Assembly: GCF_032854445.1 (NCBI RefSeq)
Contig: NC_088307.1
Span: 14,026,017-14,074,000 of the forward strand
Source: Liolophura sinensis
Taxonomy: Eukaryota > Mollusca > Polyplacophora > Chitonida > Chitonidae
Length of the DNA: 47,984 nucleotides
Direction: 5' to 3'
Shown here: piece after piece, positions 1-39,845 of the stretch
Position numbering within the stretch: position 1 is the stretch's first letter
Layout of the letters: each line of letters opens with the position of its first letter
The notes under the pieces: generated by a model
Seen by the model: the letters and a program-made list of their open reading frames with translations, nothing else
The model's database searches: none
What the model was told of the DNA's origin: nothing
Program-made: the position numbers and the translations under genes

Positions 1-3000
1 ATTATATAACAGCGCTGGGTAAAACAATACCATACTTCACAGGTTTGGCCAAGACACAAATAATCAACACATAACGGTTGTTACAATGCTGTTAGCTTGA
101 AAAATTTGTTTACCCGGTATAAACTGCTTATACTGCTTGGGTTCAAATATTTGTGTAGCAGTGTATCAAATGAACTAGTTTCCTAATTTTTTTTCAAAAC
201 ATTATACCTGATACACTGCAATATTACACACGCCTGTGACGCCCTTTCTCTGCAAATAACAACGATACATCAAGTGTGGCTAAGTACAATTATCTTCGCA
301 CTTCAAAGCTGAATAGAAGTACACGGGATGTGTTTTAGCATCTAAATTACAATTATTTTCTTTCAGATCTTCATAAAAAGACCGCTACAGCAGTGATCCG
401 TGTTAAGGGAACACAAGACCAAGGCAAAAGAAAAAAAAATTAAAATACCAGCGGTTCAATGACAAAGTCAACTAAACAGTTCTTGGATATTTCTCCAAAT
501 ATCTTACATACAAAAGCTCCAAGGGCTTCATCTGGCGAAAACTACGGCCGTTCTTTGTACATGCACAAATGTATTCTCAGACTATATATTCAAGCTCACC
601 GTCATATCTTGGTGTGTACACGTACAGCGCATTTGATGAATACATAAACGTGCTACAGCTTGCGTCATTTACATATATATATAGGGAATGGTGCTTAGGC
701 CTAGCCCAAAGCTACATCAGATCGGACAACAACTGCATGCTGAATGCGAACAAAACATGCATGATATAGGCATTAACTTTAGCCGCTTATGATCATGTGG
801 AAGTACTGATTGGATGTCCAAAGCTAGTGAGACCTGTACTTCCAAACAACAGAAACTCCCTAGCAGCTTTACAACAACAACGAATCAAACGTATCTCGTC
901 AGCGAGAACCATCATGACACTGCAACACAGCACTTAAGTATTAACTGTTCCAAGCGACACTCTGAATGCTGGAACTAAACACCGACCCCCTACATAAACC
1001 AGTATCTTGGGCAAACCAAGATCGTCTTAAAGTGGACCAAATCGCCCGACCAGCATCTTCTTTAGTAACGCGACTCGAGTACTGGAGGTGAAAGGTGAAA
1101 ACAAACGGAATTTTACCTAGGCGAGATAGGCCTTGAATAAGATTTTAGCATGAATAATGAAAAATATAGCTTTTAGGTAAGAATTGTTTTTATTGAATAG
1201 TAATCAGAATTTGCCTAACCTTCAAATGTGATAGTTTCATTGTCCTGTAGTACTTTAAATATCGTCAAAAATCATCATTTCGCTCCATGTTATTTATCAC
1301 CTTCTGGTCCTTGCGAGAAAACCGGATGGTCAGAGCTATGAATAACCAGTATTTGTAATACCACGGTTTCATTGTTCTGAATACCGTAGCATGTGACGAT
1401 GATCAGTGGCCTCATATTACCTCATCAGAACATCTATGTGAATGGATCTATTTGATTTTAACGCTATACCTAAGACTTGTGAATAGAGGTGTACACGTGT
1501 AGAGTACAGTTCCATGTGGACACACAGATACACGTGTGAAACATTATATACTTCTATACGCGTCATATCCTGCTGACAAAAAATTGTTGTTTCCGACCTT
1601 CATTTTATATTAGGCTACAGATTGTTTTTAGACTTACATAACCTCTTTGAAGCGCTGATGCCTTTCTGCTCGAGCCATCGTGCTAGGGGGTGTGTAATTT
1701 ACTACTTTTTAAATCTTTACATGAACAGTTTGAATAAAGCCTTAACGGAGGTAAATTGACAAGAGGCTGTATTTGACCGGTTACGCGTGTCCATTTGCCA
1801 GCTACAACACTGCCGTCGCTGCTAAGGTTTTGCTCTTTATGCTGTATGTCTTTAATTATATTTCGGGGTCTTAGACTGAATTGTAATCCAAATTAAACCC
1901 TTGAGCATATGGATCAATTCGGCATCAAATCGACATCTAAGTTTTGAACGCTAAATCTGTGTTGTAGTAATGCATTTTCAGCCCAGTTCGACGATCCTGC
2001 TTTAATTGTTGTAAAGATGATGACAGTCTTGTTCCTCAGACCAAAATGGCCTTGTGAAACAAGCCCTAATTCCTCCGGGGAAACGTGTTTTACCAATACA
2101 GCTAGTTCACCTACCGTGATAAAAGTGTTCATTTGTCTTGAAACATATTTGAGACTGGAAGGTTTGGTTGGTCCAGTAATATATAACTGACACAAAATGC
2201 TAAGTCACAAAAAAGTCTAGATCTCAGTTCTACTAGCCCTAAATATGCGAAGTAGTGGAGAGAGGTTTGACAGTAAGTAAATGTATATACAAAAGTATAG
2301 ACAAGTACATGTATGATTCCTTATACCTTTTCATCAAATACTTCCAATCTGGCCAATTAGAAAACAGCCATACATCAATCATTTTTTCTTCTTTCATCTT
2401 ATTACATAAAGGAGATAGGATTTTCATGGTTAAAGCCTTCAGCCTTGGTCACGCATGAATAAAGCTGGCAAATCTAAGATTCAGCTTGGGCTAGGGATAT
2501 CCTGGACTTGCCTGTCTCTCCCAACAGCCCATCAGTGATGACTCTGTATCCTTGTAAAGGGACACAGAAGAGATTCTGATTTGCTGGTGTGAGAGACAGA
2601 CATGACCAGGTTCCTCATCAAGGCGGGATGGTTTATCCCAGAAATCTCCAGGGTCAGCCAACCAACATCGATTCTGCATCCCTATGGTCTATGGTAAGTA
2701 TGGTCTTTATATGTTTTGAACTTATTAAAGCTACTGCCGTATCACTGAAAAGTCTTCAGAAGTACACTACAACACATACGTAACAGATGCACACCTAGAT
2801 AAATACATGCACCCTCAGGCTTCAAATGCTCTGGATATAGTTGTCCTTGACTCTTTATCAGCAGGAAGGACAACATTTGGCAACACTTGGTTACTATGAC
2901 AACATAATACTGACGTTTACATACACCACTTTACATCACTGATAATAAAATCTTGTTTGTCATACATAACTTGTAATAGATTCATATAAATGGTAAAATA

Positions 3001-4810
3001 TATGCAAAGCTGTAATGAAGTATGGCTTTATCGACCGTTGTGGAAATGAAGGCAACAAGGTACAATAATTAACTTCTATATACATAATTTATAATATACA
3101 CATGAAAATATATACAAGCACTTGCGAAGAACACAAATGACAAGTTATACAGTGAATCTAAGAGCAGAATGTTTTGCCCAGCCCCTCCAAATATACGCTA
3201 GTTTAATGTGTGTTTAAGATATTGGCAAAAGCTACTTTTGAAGGCAATATAAACATCATGCCTAGACTCCAGAAGCGTTTTAAAAATCACATGGGTTTAC
3301 AAAGTTCTTAACAAGATGATGGAATTGACAGGTAAAAAAAGAAAAGAGAAGAAAAGAAGGCGTGACAGTTATGGGGAGAAATGGCCTCATGTAGTATGGG
3401 AAATATAAATCAAGCCATCAGTTGTCTGAGAACTATGTGAGATTCTGTCATGTAATACAACTTCAAATATGTCGAGCTGGCCATTAGTCTCTTTGAACTC
3501 TCATTAGGGCTGGACACCATTGAGAAAGCTTTACAAATCGGTGTGTATTTATAGGCCACAAACTGCACAGCATAGAGCACTGTCACCGACATAGTTCCAA
3601 TGTAAGATCAATCTTTCTGAAAGCCAACCAGAAGAATTCTCATTTTTGGGCAGGGGTCAGATTTAGTTCCTCTAAGAAGAAATGGGAGGATCAAAACGAT
3701 GGTTTTACCTTGACAAAATGTACACATAGACTGTGTGACCATAAGAAGAACAGACTGGAAAACATCAAAAATCACATAAAAACATCAAAATCACAAGAAA
3801 ACATATATACATATGAAATCTGCACACAATGGGACACTTACCTTCAGGCACTTATGACGAGGGGCAGCAGCAATTTATGTGGACATTTTCTCAGAAATTC
3901 TGTGCGTTACATAGTTACTTCTGTAACCTAATCTACGTGCACATGGAGCTAATAAATAGTTGAGATTATGCCGAGCAAACATGTGTAAACAGTACTCTGA
4001 GTTTTGTGGAGAATTGTTCTGATATCAGGTCTCTTGGCGTCGAAAATTCAAAAACAAATTCACAACAATTCTGTTCTGATAGCGAGGATGCGGATATTAC
4101 ATCCCAGGGAGGTAACTCTCAAGCGAGTTTCTATCATACAGACAAAAGTTGTCTCCCTTCACTTCGAGCCACTTGCAGGACAGAGTTTTCAAACAGCTGC
4201 TAAAAGACATCACAGTTGGAGCGTAAATGTAATCACCTGAATCAAAGCATAGTGCAATCAAAGGAGCAAAACCTTCCATTCCATAATTCATGACACTGTC
4301 ACAAAAAGGGTTGGTGGGATACTAGGGGTGTGTAGCATGGTTTGCTTTGCTATACGTGCTTGCACTGATGAAAATATTGGATGAGATGATCATATAATGC
4401 ATCATCAACACTAATTCACCGATCTAGATACACTTCATTTAGACACCAATATACTAATTGTGAAAGGAATTACTCATCACATGAGAATGCAAATGGGATA
4501 TGAAGCTTTGGTCTGGAAAGCTTGCCATTTGTGCAGACATGCAAGTGTGCTTAGTAGTAACAGGGAGTTATTACTATATACACACTACAGTGTCACACTA
4601 AGGGGATAGGCCTATATAAGCTTAAGTGTGACACATATGAAGTGTACACAGTAACATATGGAGTACCCTACGGTGTCACACTGCCAAGACAATACATAGG
4701 TAAGCTAAAGTGTGACACACTTCAGAAGTGTCACAATTGTTATGGATGCCACATACAAATGTACTGCACTACTGGGTGGAATACATTTAAGAATGACGTT
4801 ATGAAAAATA
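1..4810. other. Intergenic DNA 3' of the carrier gene, no gene recognised
   Basis: All open frames here are short (under 100 codons) and AT-rich, and none resembles a family I know. A GC-richer block at about 2490-2700 has exon-like edges on the plus strand but no open frame between them (see findings). A purine run (A/G) lies at 3336-3362. Around 4590-4730 there are three short repeats of the type GTGTCACACTxxxGG and its complement, a weak local palindrome cluster. Confidence 0.5.
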
Positions 4811-5312
4811 ACAAATACCGAAGCAAAACACATCCTCTAGGAATATATACTGTACTCAACCATTGCAAATACTAAAGCACAGCACATCCTCCAGGAGCAT
4901 ATAGTGTACTCAACCATTGCAAATACTAAAGCATAGCACACCCTCCAGGAGCATACAGTGTACTCAACCATTGCAAATACTGAAGCACAGCACACCCTCC
5001 AGGAGCATATAGTGTACTTAACCATTGCAAATACTGAAGCACAGCACACCCTCCAGGAGCATATAGTGTAATCAACCATTGCAAATACTGAAGCACAACA
5101 CATCCTCTTGGAACATACAGTGTACTCAACCACTGCAAATACTGAAGCACAGCACATCCTCCAGGAGCAGTGTACTCAACCACTGCAAATACTGAAGCAC
5201 AGCACATCCTCCAGGAGCATATAGTGTACTCAACCATTGCAAATACTGAAGCACAACACATCCTCAAGGAGCTTATAGTGTACTCAACCATAGCAAATAC
5301 TGAAGCACAAAA
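4811..5312. repeat. Minisatellite, 54-bp unit, about 9 copies
   Basis: The unit contains CATTGCAAATACTGAAGCAC, then AGCACATCCTCCAGGAGCAT and ATAGTGTACTCAAC. One unit (near 5161) is 6 bp shorter. Because 54 is a multiple of three, frames stay open on the minus strand for over 100 codons, but this is a by-product of the repeat. Confidence 0.93.
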
Positions 5313-5977
5313 ACATACTCATCACAAAGACAAAGACATGTAGTGTTCTCATCCTATGATGAATATTGACATACATATATACACAAGAGTCAGTTGTAGT
5401 ATATCCAAAGGTGACCTACACTGGACAGTGTATGTACTCAAGGATGGCTTGTAGTTACCCTTCATGACCTAAAATTTTGTCCATGACTTGCTTAATTTAC
5501 TGTATTCTGAGAATTCTGACGATTATAGAGAAGTGCTTTAAGGCTGGTCTGGAAGGTACTGTGATATCCTGCTGGAAAAATGTAGGTTTCAGTACCAAAA
5601 TGATGTTTCATGGCATTTATTTGCCTCTAAAAATACACTTTTGTGGGTGAAAATTAGGGTCATTTAGGTTAAGTATAGCAAAATACTCACAATAATTGAC
5701 CTAAAATTTTGTTTCAAAAAGTGCACATTTAGAGGTAAACAAATGTGAAGAAATATCTATACTGCTGGTGCTGAAACTTTTATTAAACCATTATTGTAGA
5801 CGGATATCATCCTACTTTCCCAACAAACCCTATAACGGCTTTTTCAGATTAACAGAACTCTCAGAATCAGGCAAAATGTGAAACTCAGTCAGGGATGAAA
5901 TGTTAGATAATTGACTGTTATTAAGAGTACTCTCACAAATATCACATAATCAATGTCACAACAACTAATGGTGACAT

Positions 5978-6656
5978 ACTCTCCATGGTAAGCCACAATC
6001 AAGGCTGACACATGCACGTACTCTCCATGGTAAGCCACAATCAAGGCTGACACATGCAGATACTCTCCATGGTAAGCCACAATCAAGGCTAACACATGCA
6101 GGTACTCTCCATGGTAACCCACAATCAAGGCTGACACATGCAGGTACTCTCCCTGGTAAACCACTATCAAGGCTGACACATGCACATACTCTCCATGGTA
6201 AGCCACAATCAAGGCTGACACATGCAGATACTCTCCATGGTAACCCACAATCAAGGTTAACACATGCATGTACTCTCCATGGTAACCCACAGTCAAGGCT
6301 AACACATGCAGGTACTCTCCCTGGTAAACCACAATCAAGGCTGACACATGCATGTACTTTCCACGGTGACCCACAATCAAGGCTGACACATGCAGATACT
6401 CTCCATGGTAACCCACAATCAAGGCTGACACATGCAGGTACTCTCCATGGTAACCCACTATCAAGGCTGACACATGCAGGCACTCTCCCTGGTAACCCAC
6501 AATCAAGGCTAACACATGCAGGCACTCTCCCTGGTAACCCACAATCAAGGCTGACACATGCAGGTACTCTCCCTGGTAAACCACAATCAAGGCTGACACA
6601 TGCATGTACTCTCCATGGTGACCCACAATCAAGGCTGACACATGCAGGTACTCTTA
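5978..6656. repeat. Minisatellite, 42-bp unit, about 16 copies
   Basis: The unit is ACTCTCCATGGTAAGCCACA followed by ATCAAGGCTGACACATGCAG and a variable dinucleotide. Variants alternate CATGG/CCTGG and AAGCC/AACCC. It is open in two minus-strand frames (14-residue periodic peptide), explained by the unit being 14 codons. Confidence 0.95.
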
Positions 6657-7213
6657 AGGCAATAACAATTTTATTTTGTGTTTCACAGTGATCTTATACT
6701 ATAAATCTAAAACTGGAAGAAAAATAACAAAGGTAATCCACCTTTCTATGTTGTCTGACCAAGATGGTACTATGACTTTCATGTTCATTTAGGGTTTTCT
6801 GATGACTTCAAGAGGAAAAAATTGCTGGGAGAGTCCACACTTCTCATAAATTACATGCATATCTTGACGATTTGTCTGTTTCATTTTTACTCCCTCCTGC
6901 AACATTTGACAAATATTTATTCTGCCTGTAAAACAAAAATACAAACTGGTATGGCCTAAACTATGGGGTAATGAGTATATAACTGAAGACATCCCCTGGT
7001 GTAACCCTGGTGTAACCCCTGGTGTCTGCTCAGATGCAGGATGTGACTGTCTCATTAAACTACTAGATTAAGTACAATATCGTCTACAAGACCTATCGGC
7101 ATCTTTGTCACATTGTAACCTCTCAGTGTCTCTCGAATATTTACACCATAATTTTAAAGCCTTTGTTGGCGTATTATTAAATGCAAGGCTTACTCTGGCC
7201 TAATAGGTACGGT
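6657..7213. other. Unique DNA between two minisatellites
   Basis: There is no gene. A small triplicated CCTGGTGTAACC motif lies at about 6990-7022. TTTATT at 6916-6921 reads AATAAA on the minus strand and is the first clear polyadenylation-type hexamer I noticed downstream of the carrier stop. Confidence 0.4.
6916..6921 (-). terminator. SLC25A25: Possible polyadenylation signal of the carrier gene
   Basis: The hexamer AATAAA on the minus strand lies about 1.0 kb past the stop codon. If used, the 3' UTR would include the 17-bp array. The AT-rich context makes chance occurrence likely; no transcript evidence is available. Confidence 0.2.
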
Positions 7214-7530
7214 GACATGTATTCACCAGCTACATGTATTCACCAGTTAACATGTATTCACCAATTACACGTATTCGACAATTACATGTATTCACCAGTT
7301 ACATGTATTAACCAGTTACATGTATTCGCCAATTAGATGTATTCACCAATTACATGTATTCACCAGTTACACGTATTCGACACTTACATGTATTCACGCA
7401 GTTAGATGTATTCACCAGTTACATGTATTCATCAATTACATGCATTCACCAGTTACACGTATTCGACAATTACATGTATTCACCAGTTACATGTATTCGC
7501 CAGTTACATGTATTCACCAGTTACATGTAC
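7214..7530. repeat. Minisatellite, 17-bp unit, about 18-19 copies
   Basis: The unit is ACATGTATTCACCAGTT with variants (CACGTATTCGACAATT and others). Since 17 is not a multiple of three, all three frames are traversed; the short plus-strand frames across it are artefacts. Confidence 0.94.
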
Positions 7531-7925
7531 CTGTTTCAGAAGCTGCTTTCATCCAATGGCTGCCAAATCACAACTTTGCTGTCTTTATAATATCCAAAAC
7601 AGATCATACATATACACAAGGTACATCACGTTCTTACATGCAGTCATTATAACCAAAGTTTGTGAATAAATAGAAGAAAATTGTGGAATTCAATAGAATA
7701 ACGAGTACCAAATGGAAAAATATCAATCGCATAACCTGAAGAGAGGTGAGGTGAGGTAATTAGCTCTAGAATCAGCACACAGGTGAGTCTTAGGTCGTTA
7801 GCAAAAAGCTACAAGTAACATGATCACCTGTCAGTATGACTATCACAATGACCCCCGGGGTTACTGTAGGCTGACAATACTGAGACGTCCAGTGAGATAA
7901 AGTAGTAGCCTAAATGTCACCTTCG
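7531..7925. other. Region just downstream of the carrier stop codon
   Basis: This is probably the proximal 3' UTR of the carrier on the minus strand. It is unique sequence with no ORF of note. No AATAAA or ATTAAA on the minus strand was noticed within it. Confidence 0.35.
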
Positions 7926-34572
<26,647 letters not shown>

Positions 34573-35300
34573 TATTTATTCAAAAACAAAATGTTATTAC
34601 ATTTTTCATCACATTCACGAACTACATCACCGGTGACATTAAACGAAAACGAGGTTACACGAAAGAGGAACGCGCTAAACGTTTCCTGGGCTCATTATTT
34701 GAAGAAAACAAATCGTATCCATCTATTCACAATAATATGCTCTGAATATTCTAGTTCATTAAATTCATTAAATAAGTCATTTGTATTTTGTAATCTATTT
34801 TTGAGTGCTGCGCTGAAATCGTTCTCCACGCCTTCAATATTTTCGAACATCTATTTTTCAAAGTCAAATGCAGTAATGCGACCTGAAGTGTACCGAATCG
34901 TGGAGAGTGGGACAGTCAATGCACTTGTTGTCAAAGTGTACATTTGCCATTCAGAAGTCAGACTGACGTCTGCAGAGGGCGGTTAGTTCGTGGATTATCA
35001 CTTACTGAACAGCTCACAGGACAGACGACCACCGCAGGGTAGGTACTTAGTTTAACTGACAACAAATTATTGCACAATTTAGCGCCTCAAATGTCACAGA
35101 AGTGACGATAATCAACGGTTCATTAGATCCCAACAACTTCATCTCCGTTGCAGGGGCAGGTTGTTTTCTCTCGCAACTCTGAGGCATGTCAAACCACACA
35201 ACCGTGACAACACTGCATTATTCCTGTCATGAACAAGCAGTCTGATCCAAAGTGCATAACCTGTGATAATAGAAATGGCGACAGTGTTGTCTGGTTAAGT
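34573..35300. promoter_or_regulatory. SLC25A25: Region upstream of the carrier start codon, presumed 5' UTR and promoter
   Basis: This stretch has more CpG and fewer simple repeats than the surrounding DNA, as expected near a housekeeping-type promoter. A 131-codon plus-strand frame at 34591-34986 overlaps it but has no recognisable similarity. CCGCAGG|GTAGGT near 35035 on the plus strand could be a first-exon donor for the divergent FAM102 transcript; this is speculative. No TATA box is assigned. Confidence 0.4.
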
Positions 35301-38300
35301 TCTACGTACATGTAAATGTAGGAATGGTGATGATGGTAGGCTTTATCAGGTAGATGTGCTACATGCTAATTTTTTTGTTTACGGTATTCACACAGTCATT
35401 AACGGCAATTTGACCGTATTCTTCGTAAGACCGGTTTCTTTGTTTTTGTGAACATACTGAATGCTGTTTTCAGGAACAACCATACAGAATGAGAGATACT
35501 ATGTGTATTTGATCATACCTTTATCTAGGCCTATGTTTTTGGTATCTCTTGAAGGGTTGAATGTCAATTTACATGTACTGATGTACGTAGCCACTGTTTA
35601 TAGTAGTGTCTCTGTATAAGAGTAGTATTACATTATACATATAACCAACTTACTACTAGTGCTAGAAAAAAATGTGTATCGAAAACCAAAATTTTAACCA
35701 GTTTTATGTAGGCTTACACTGTCGATGTATACATACAGACAGTGTAAGTTTACATGTATGTACAGAAACCTTGTCTTCCACAGATTAGTTAAATGTAACA
35801 CACTTGTAATGTAGCTCCGGAAAATGAAAGGTTCATCTTGACTTGATATTCCAAATTTTACATCAAGAGAACTGATGGTGGCAAAATATCCAATCAAAAT
35901 GAGCCTTTTGTTTTTCAAAGTTGCACTACTCATGTATACACACCATATATGTATGTACATGTATCAAATTGGATTTTTCAAGGAGAAAGGTATCACATGT
36001 ATGCTTTGTGCAGTTCTTCAGCTATTTTATAATTCTCAGTACAGCAAGAGAAGTTCAAGTGCTCCAGTACTGCAAAGAATGTTGGAATGCCATCTAGTAA
36101 TCATGGAACATTGAAAAGGCTATCATGCCTATGGAAATAAGTACTTGACCCCTTGCTGTGAATGAAATTGATCCGGCTTAGTAATAGTATTAATGGGATA
36201 GTGGGGAGGACATGAAAGGAGCAGGTGTCATTCATTGTGCTTTACACAGAAGATAGATAACCCACTGTCACATGTTGAAGGTTGAAATCAGCTTTCTGCT
36301 GATGTGCAGTAAAAATTTCTGCAAGCCTCATAGATTGATCCATGAAAGCCTAACCACATTACATGGACAAGTAAGTTCTACTCGTGCATGTGAAATGTAC
36401 ATGTATTTGTAGGTATTTGTGGATAGGTTTGCACATGAGTCAATTCTAAACAAATACAGAGTGTAAGGTCATGCTGAAGTATGTAGTATTTGAATGATTA
36501 ATTAATGGTACGCTTATTGTTGTTCTAAATGTGGAAAAGTAAAATGATTTGTAAAGTAAAGCCATTGCTGTAATTGAAATTCTGTGTTAAACATACTTTT
36601 ACGATGTCAAATTGTGGATAAACTGAGGAGTGCACTGTGTGTACCATTTTATAGCCCGTTAAAAAATAATACGAACAGGAAATGTGAGAATTTTTGTAGT
36701 ATGAATTAATGGTGTTTTTTCTTTTTCCCGTTTACATGTAAGTATAGTTAGTTGCGATGTGAACTGACGCATAAGCCGTCGTCCTGTACACGTTAACATG
36801 AAGTACATGCTGATGTTCAGAGAAGTTTATTATCACATGCATCTTATATATAGATCTATAAATTGGCTTACATCTGGGATTTTTTCTTTGAAGAGTGTGT
36901 AGGTGTGTTGGGCTGGGGGTGTGGGTTGGGGGCGGCTGGAGTTGAAGGAGTTGTTTAAGTGTTAATATCTTCTATATTGAATCATGATCTGATTATAGAT
37001 TAATTACTGCAGTTATTATTTAATTAAAAGATTAAATCAGTTTGGATGATATTTAACCTGAAAAGTGAAAATTTTCTACACCAAAACAGTGTGTTTAGAT
37101 GACTAACTGAAAATGCTCTTTTTGGGGGCAAAATTTTTGCTCATTTACAGTGTTTGTACTATCTGCAATTGTACTACATGGCACACTATGCCATGTATGT
37201 GTGGTAGGAAGTATATATACATCAGATTTACTCCATTGATTCGTACAGCACCTCATCATGGGTGTGCTAGCTGTAGGATTATATCACAAATACATGTAAA
37301 TGCTGTTAATTGTGGTAAATTACACGAACACTTACAAAGACATTTTATTTAACCTCTGATGGCATGGATGTTTTAATGTTTGTTATGCATGTACGTTTAC
37401 CTATGCGCATGTACACGGTTGGTGTTGATTGAAGTCTGTATATTGATGATCACTGTATTTCACCATGGCCAGGTTGTGCAAAACTATATTAACACTTAAT
37501 ACCAGATTTAACTTTAAGCCAATCAAGTCTTTAATTTAGTACTTTGCCCAAAAATATTTACGTAACAGTATATTCAATATGAACTTAATCAACTGTTGTT
37601 ATACTTTGACTTTGGCCCACTGCATTGGCTGCGGAATTTGGCTGAACTCTTAAATATATTTATTAGTTGCTTATTTATTTATTTTGGCTGAAGTCTTAAT
37701 TATATATTTATTAGTTATTTATTTATTTTTTTGCAGCTTATATTTCTGATTAGTGTCTTTAATAAGAATCTGGAATGTCAAATCTGCGTATAAATGTAAT
37801 TGCACTAAATGTAATTGTATTAATGTAATTAAATGTGTATGTATGTACTCCCCTAAGAGTTTGGCCTGTAAAAATGCAATTTCTGGTGGCATTAAATTGA
37901 TGTTTTGAACACTTTAGGTTTCCTGATAAGATTTTGAAAAAAAAAACTGAGGTGCCCCTTTAAGGTGAATGAAGTCTAGAGTCTAGCAAAATATGTCACA
38001 TGAAAACTTCCTACGCGATTGAGAGCTGTGAGAAATTTTGTTTTTATTTGGTGTCAGTCTTTTTATAAAATGCTAGCGTGTCATTGAAGTATACACGTAT
38101 TTAACATGGTAGAGTCTGTGCACATACATGTACTTGTCTAAATATCTGTACCTGTATGAAAGTAGCATTTCACCTCATGGGTGTGGTCACTCAGGCATCC
38201 AGGCTATTCAAGGGCAGATAATACAGATGGAATCAATTAATCTATCCTGCATATATATATTGAAATATATCTTCATGTAGATATGTGAAGATCAGACATG

Positions 38301-39150
38301 TACATGTATATGGCTACCAGGCTGTTAATATGCCGCTTTCTCTAACCTGCATCTCAGTGGCGATTCTCTAAGAGGTTTTTTTTATACACTTAATAATTAC
38401 CAGGTATGTGATAGTGTCAGCTAGGTTGTATACCTGTGTGTTGTGATACCTAAACATTATTAACATGCAAGTATCTCACCTGGGTAGACCTGTGTTAATC
38501 GTCAAAAGATGATAATTACCTATACTGTATGTTAGGTGTAACCAGACAGACCCATCAAAAAGAGGGAGCTTAAAAGCTATTCTCTGATCTTATCTGAAGA
38601 AGTAATGTAGTTGTTTTTTCTGTATTATCCATTACTGTATGTGCGTAGTATGTTGATGCTACTTACGGGGGAACAGGACAGTTTGTTTTTTTATGTTGAA
38701 TGACCTACATGTATCTACTGTAGCTTTTTGGATCAGAATTCAGTCTGTCAATAGCACTTCAGTTACACTGTGAAACATGAAACAGTGCCCAGTTGTTCAA
38801 ACGGTAATACTGGTATTAAGTCATATTTTATATTTAATCATTTAGCCAAATTCAATTTTATTCTTTATTTAGTTAACGAGGATTTCTCACAGCCTATTGG
38901 CTACTACGGAAATCTCCTCAAAGCATCAATTATCCACATAATAGCTAACGAAGTACATAGGTATATATATGGGAATACATATTTCAGATAACAGAATATA
39001 AGTTGAAATAAATTAATTATTATTTACGGTGTTAACACCGTTATTACCATTATCATGGTCATAAAACCTTTTGATATCATTGATAAAATAAACAGCTAAC
39101 AATGCAGCAGGTTTAGTTCACAGTTAGTATACAGGAACACAAATTTTTAT
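35301..39150. other. Divergent intergenic or 5' intronic DNA, no gene recognised
   Basis: This is AT-rich unique sequence. A G-rich tract lies at 36910-36932. A two-copy tandem of about 47 bp (GGCTGAACTCTTAAATATAT-type) sits at 37638-37735. No frame longer than about 90 codons occurs and none resembles a known protein. It may be transcribed as a FAM102 5' intron. Confidence 0.5.
36910..36932 (+). other. G-quadruplex-type motif
   Basis: Four G-runs (3, 5, 3 and 5 Gs) are separated by loops CT, TGT and TT, fitting the G3+N1-7 pattern with unusually short loops in an AT-rich setting. Confidence 0.7.
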
Positions 39151-39380
39151 TGGCTATGTGCAAAATTGAAGACTTACTGTAGCTTAAAGTTAAATCTGGT
39201 ATTAAGCCTTAAACCAGTTTTGAACAATGCGGTATTAGGCCTTAAACCAGTTTTGAACCATCTGATATTACATGTGTAAGCCCTAAACCAGTTTTGAACA
39301 ATCTGATATTACACGTGTATACCTTAAACCAGTTTTGAACAATCAGGTGTTAAGCCTAAAGCCAGTTTTGAACCTGGTTA
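39150..39380. repeat. Tandem repeat of about 38 bp around 'CTTAAACCAGTTTTGAAC', 5-6 copies
   Basis: Units contain TTAAGCCTTAAACCAGTTTT and GAACAATCTGATATTAC. The lead-in (AAAATTGAAGACTTACTGTA) resembles 14115-14190, where a single unit occurs, so the array seems to have grown from a dispersed element. Confidence 0.82.
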
Positions 39381-39631
39381 AGTACTGTTTTATAATAATG
39401 GGGACCACTTGGCCAGCTCAGGTGATGTCAGTGTGCATAGTCTTACATGTACATATGTAATTGTCCAAATGTACTGTATCAGCTTACATGTACTGTGCAT
39501 TTCATCTCTTTATTAGACTAAACTATAGATGCTATGCATACATGTTAATATTAAATTAAGAGTTATGTACCATACATATTTTTCTCTCCTACAGTGATAC
39601 ATTTTAGCAAATGGTTCATTTACCTATGTAT

Positions 39632-39845
39632 ATGATTGGAACTCAAGAATATTTCTCTTATTATTTGATGCTGGCAAGCATTATGGTGGGTGGAAACTGT
39701 GCAAAGCCCAAAGGAAACCCACGACCATCTGCAGGTTGCTGCAGACTTTGCCATGTGAAAAGAAAAGCAGCATGAGCTGGACTTGAACTCGCAGGCTCGT
39801 GGGTCATTGCGCTGCGCTGACATGCGTAACGACCCCAGCCATGGA
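39632..39845 (-). mobile_element. tRNA-derived SINE
   Basis: The plus strand shows GGAACTCAAGAATATTTCTC, CAAGCATTATGGTGGGTGGA, CCACGACCATCTGCAGGTTG, and box B complement GCTGGACTTGAACTCGCAGG. Part of the body before box B is short. Confidence 0.82.

Noticed and set aside
1914-2195. 93-codon minus-strand frame
   Set aside because: I see no similarity to a known domain, no flanking splice signals of note, and it is within the range expected by chance.
4837-5291. Minus-strand frames of 106 and 121 codons with repeated CCASVFAMVEYTICSW
   Set aside because: They result from the 54-bp minisatellite (18 codons per unit) read in two frames.
5889-6641. 250-codon minus-strand frame with a 14-residue periodic peptide
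   Set aside because: It coincides with the 42-bp minisatellite. The unit is a multiple of three, a second frame is open as well, and there are no splice or start features.
34591-34986. 131-codon plus-strand frame opposite the carrier 5' end
   Set aside because: Composition is AT-rich and unlike any family. It overlaps the presumed promoter and 5' UTR, with no sign of coding bias.
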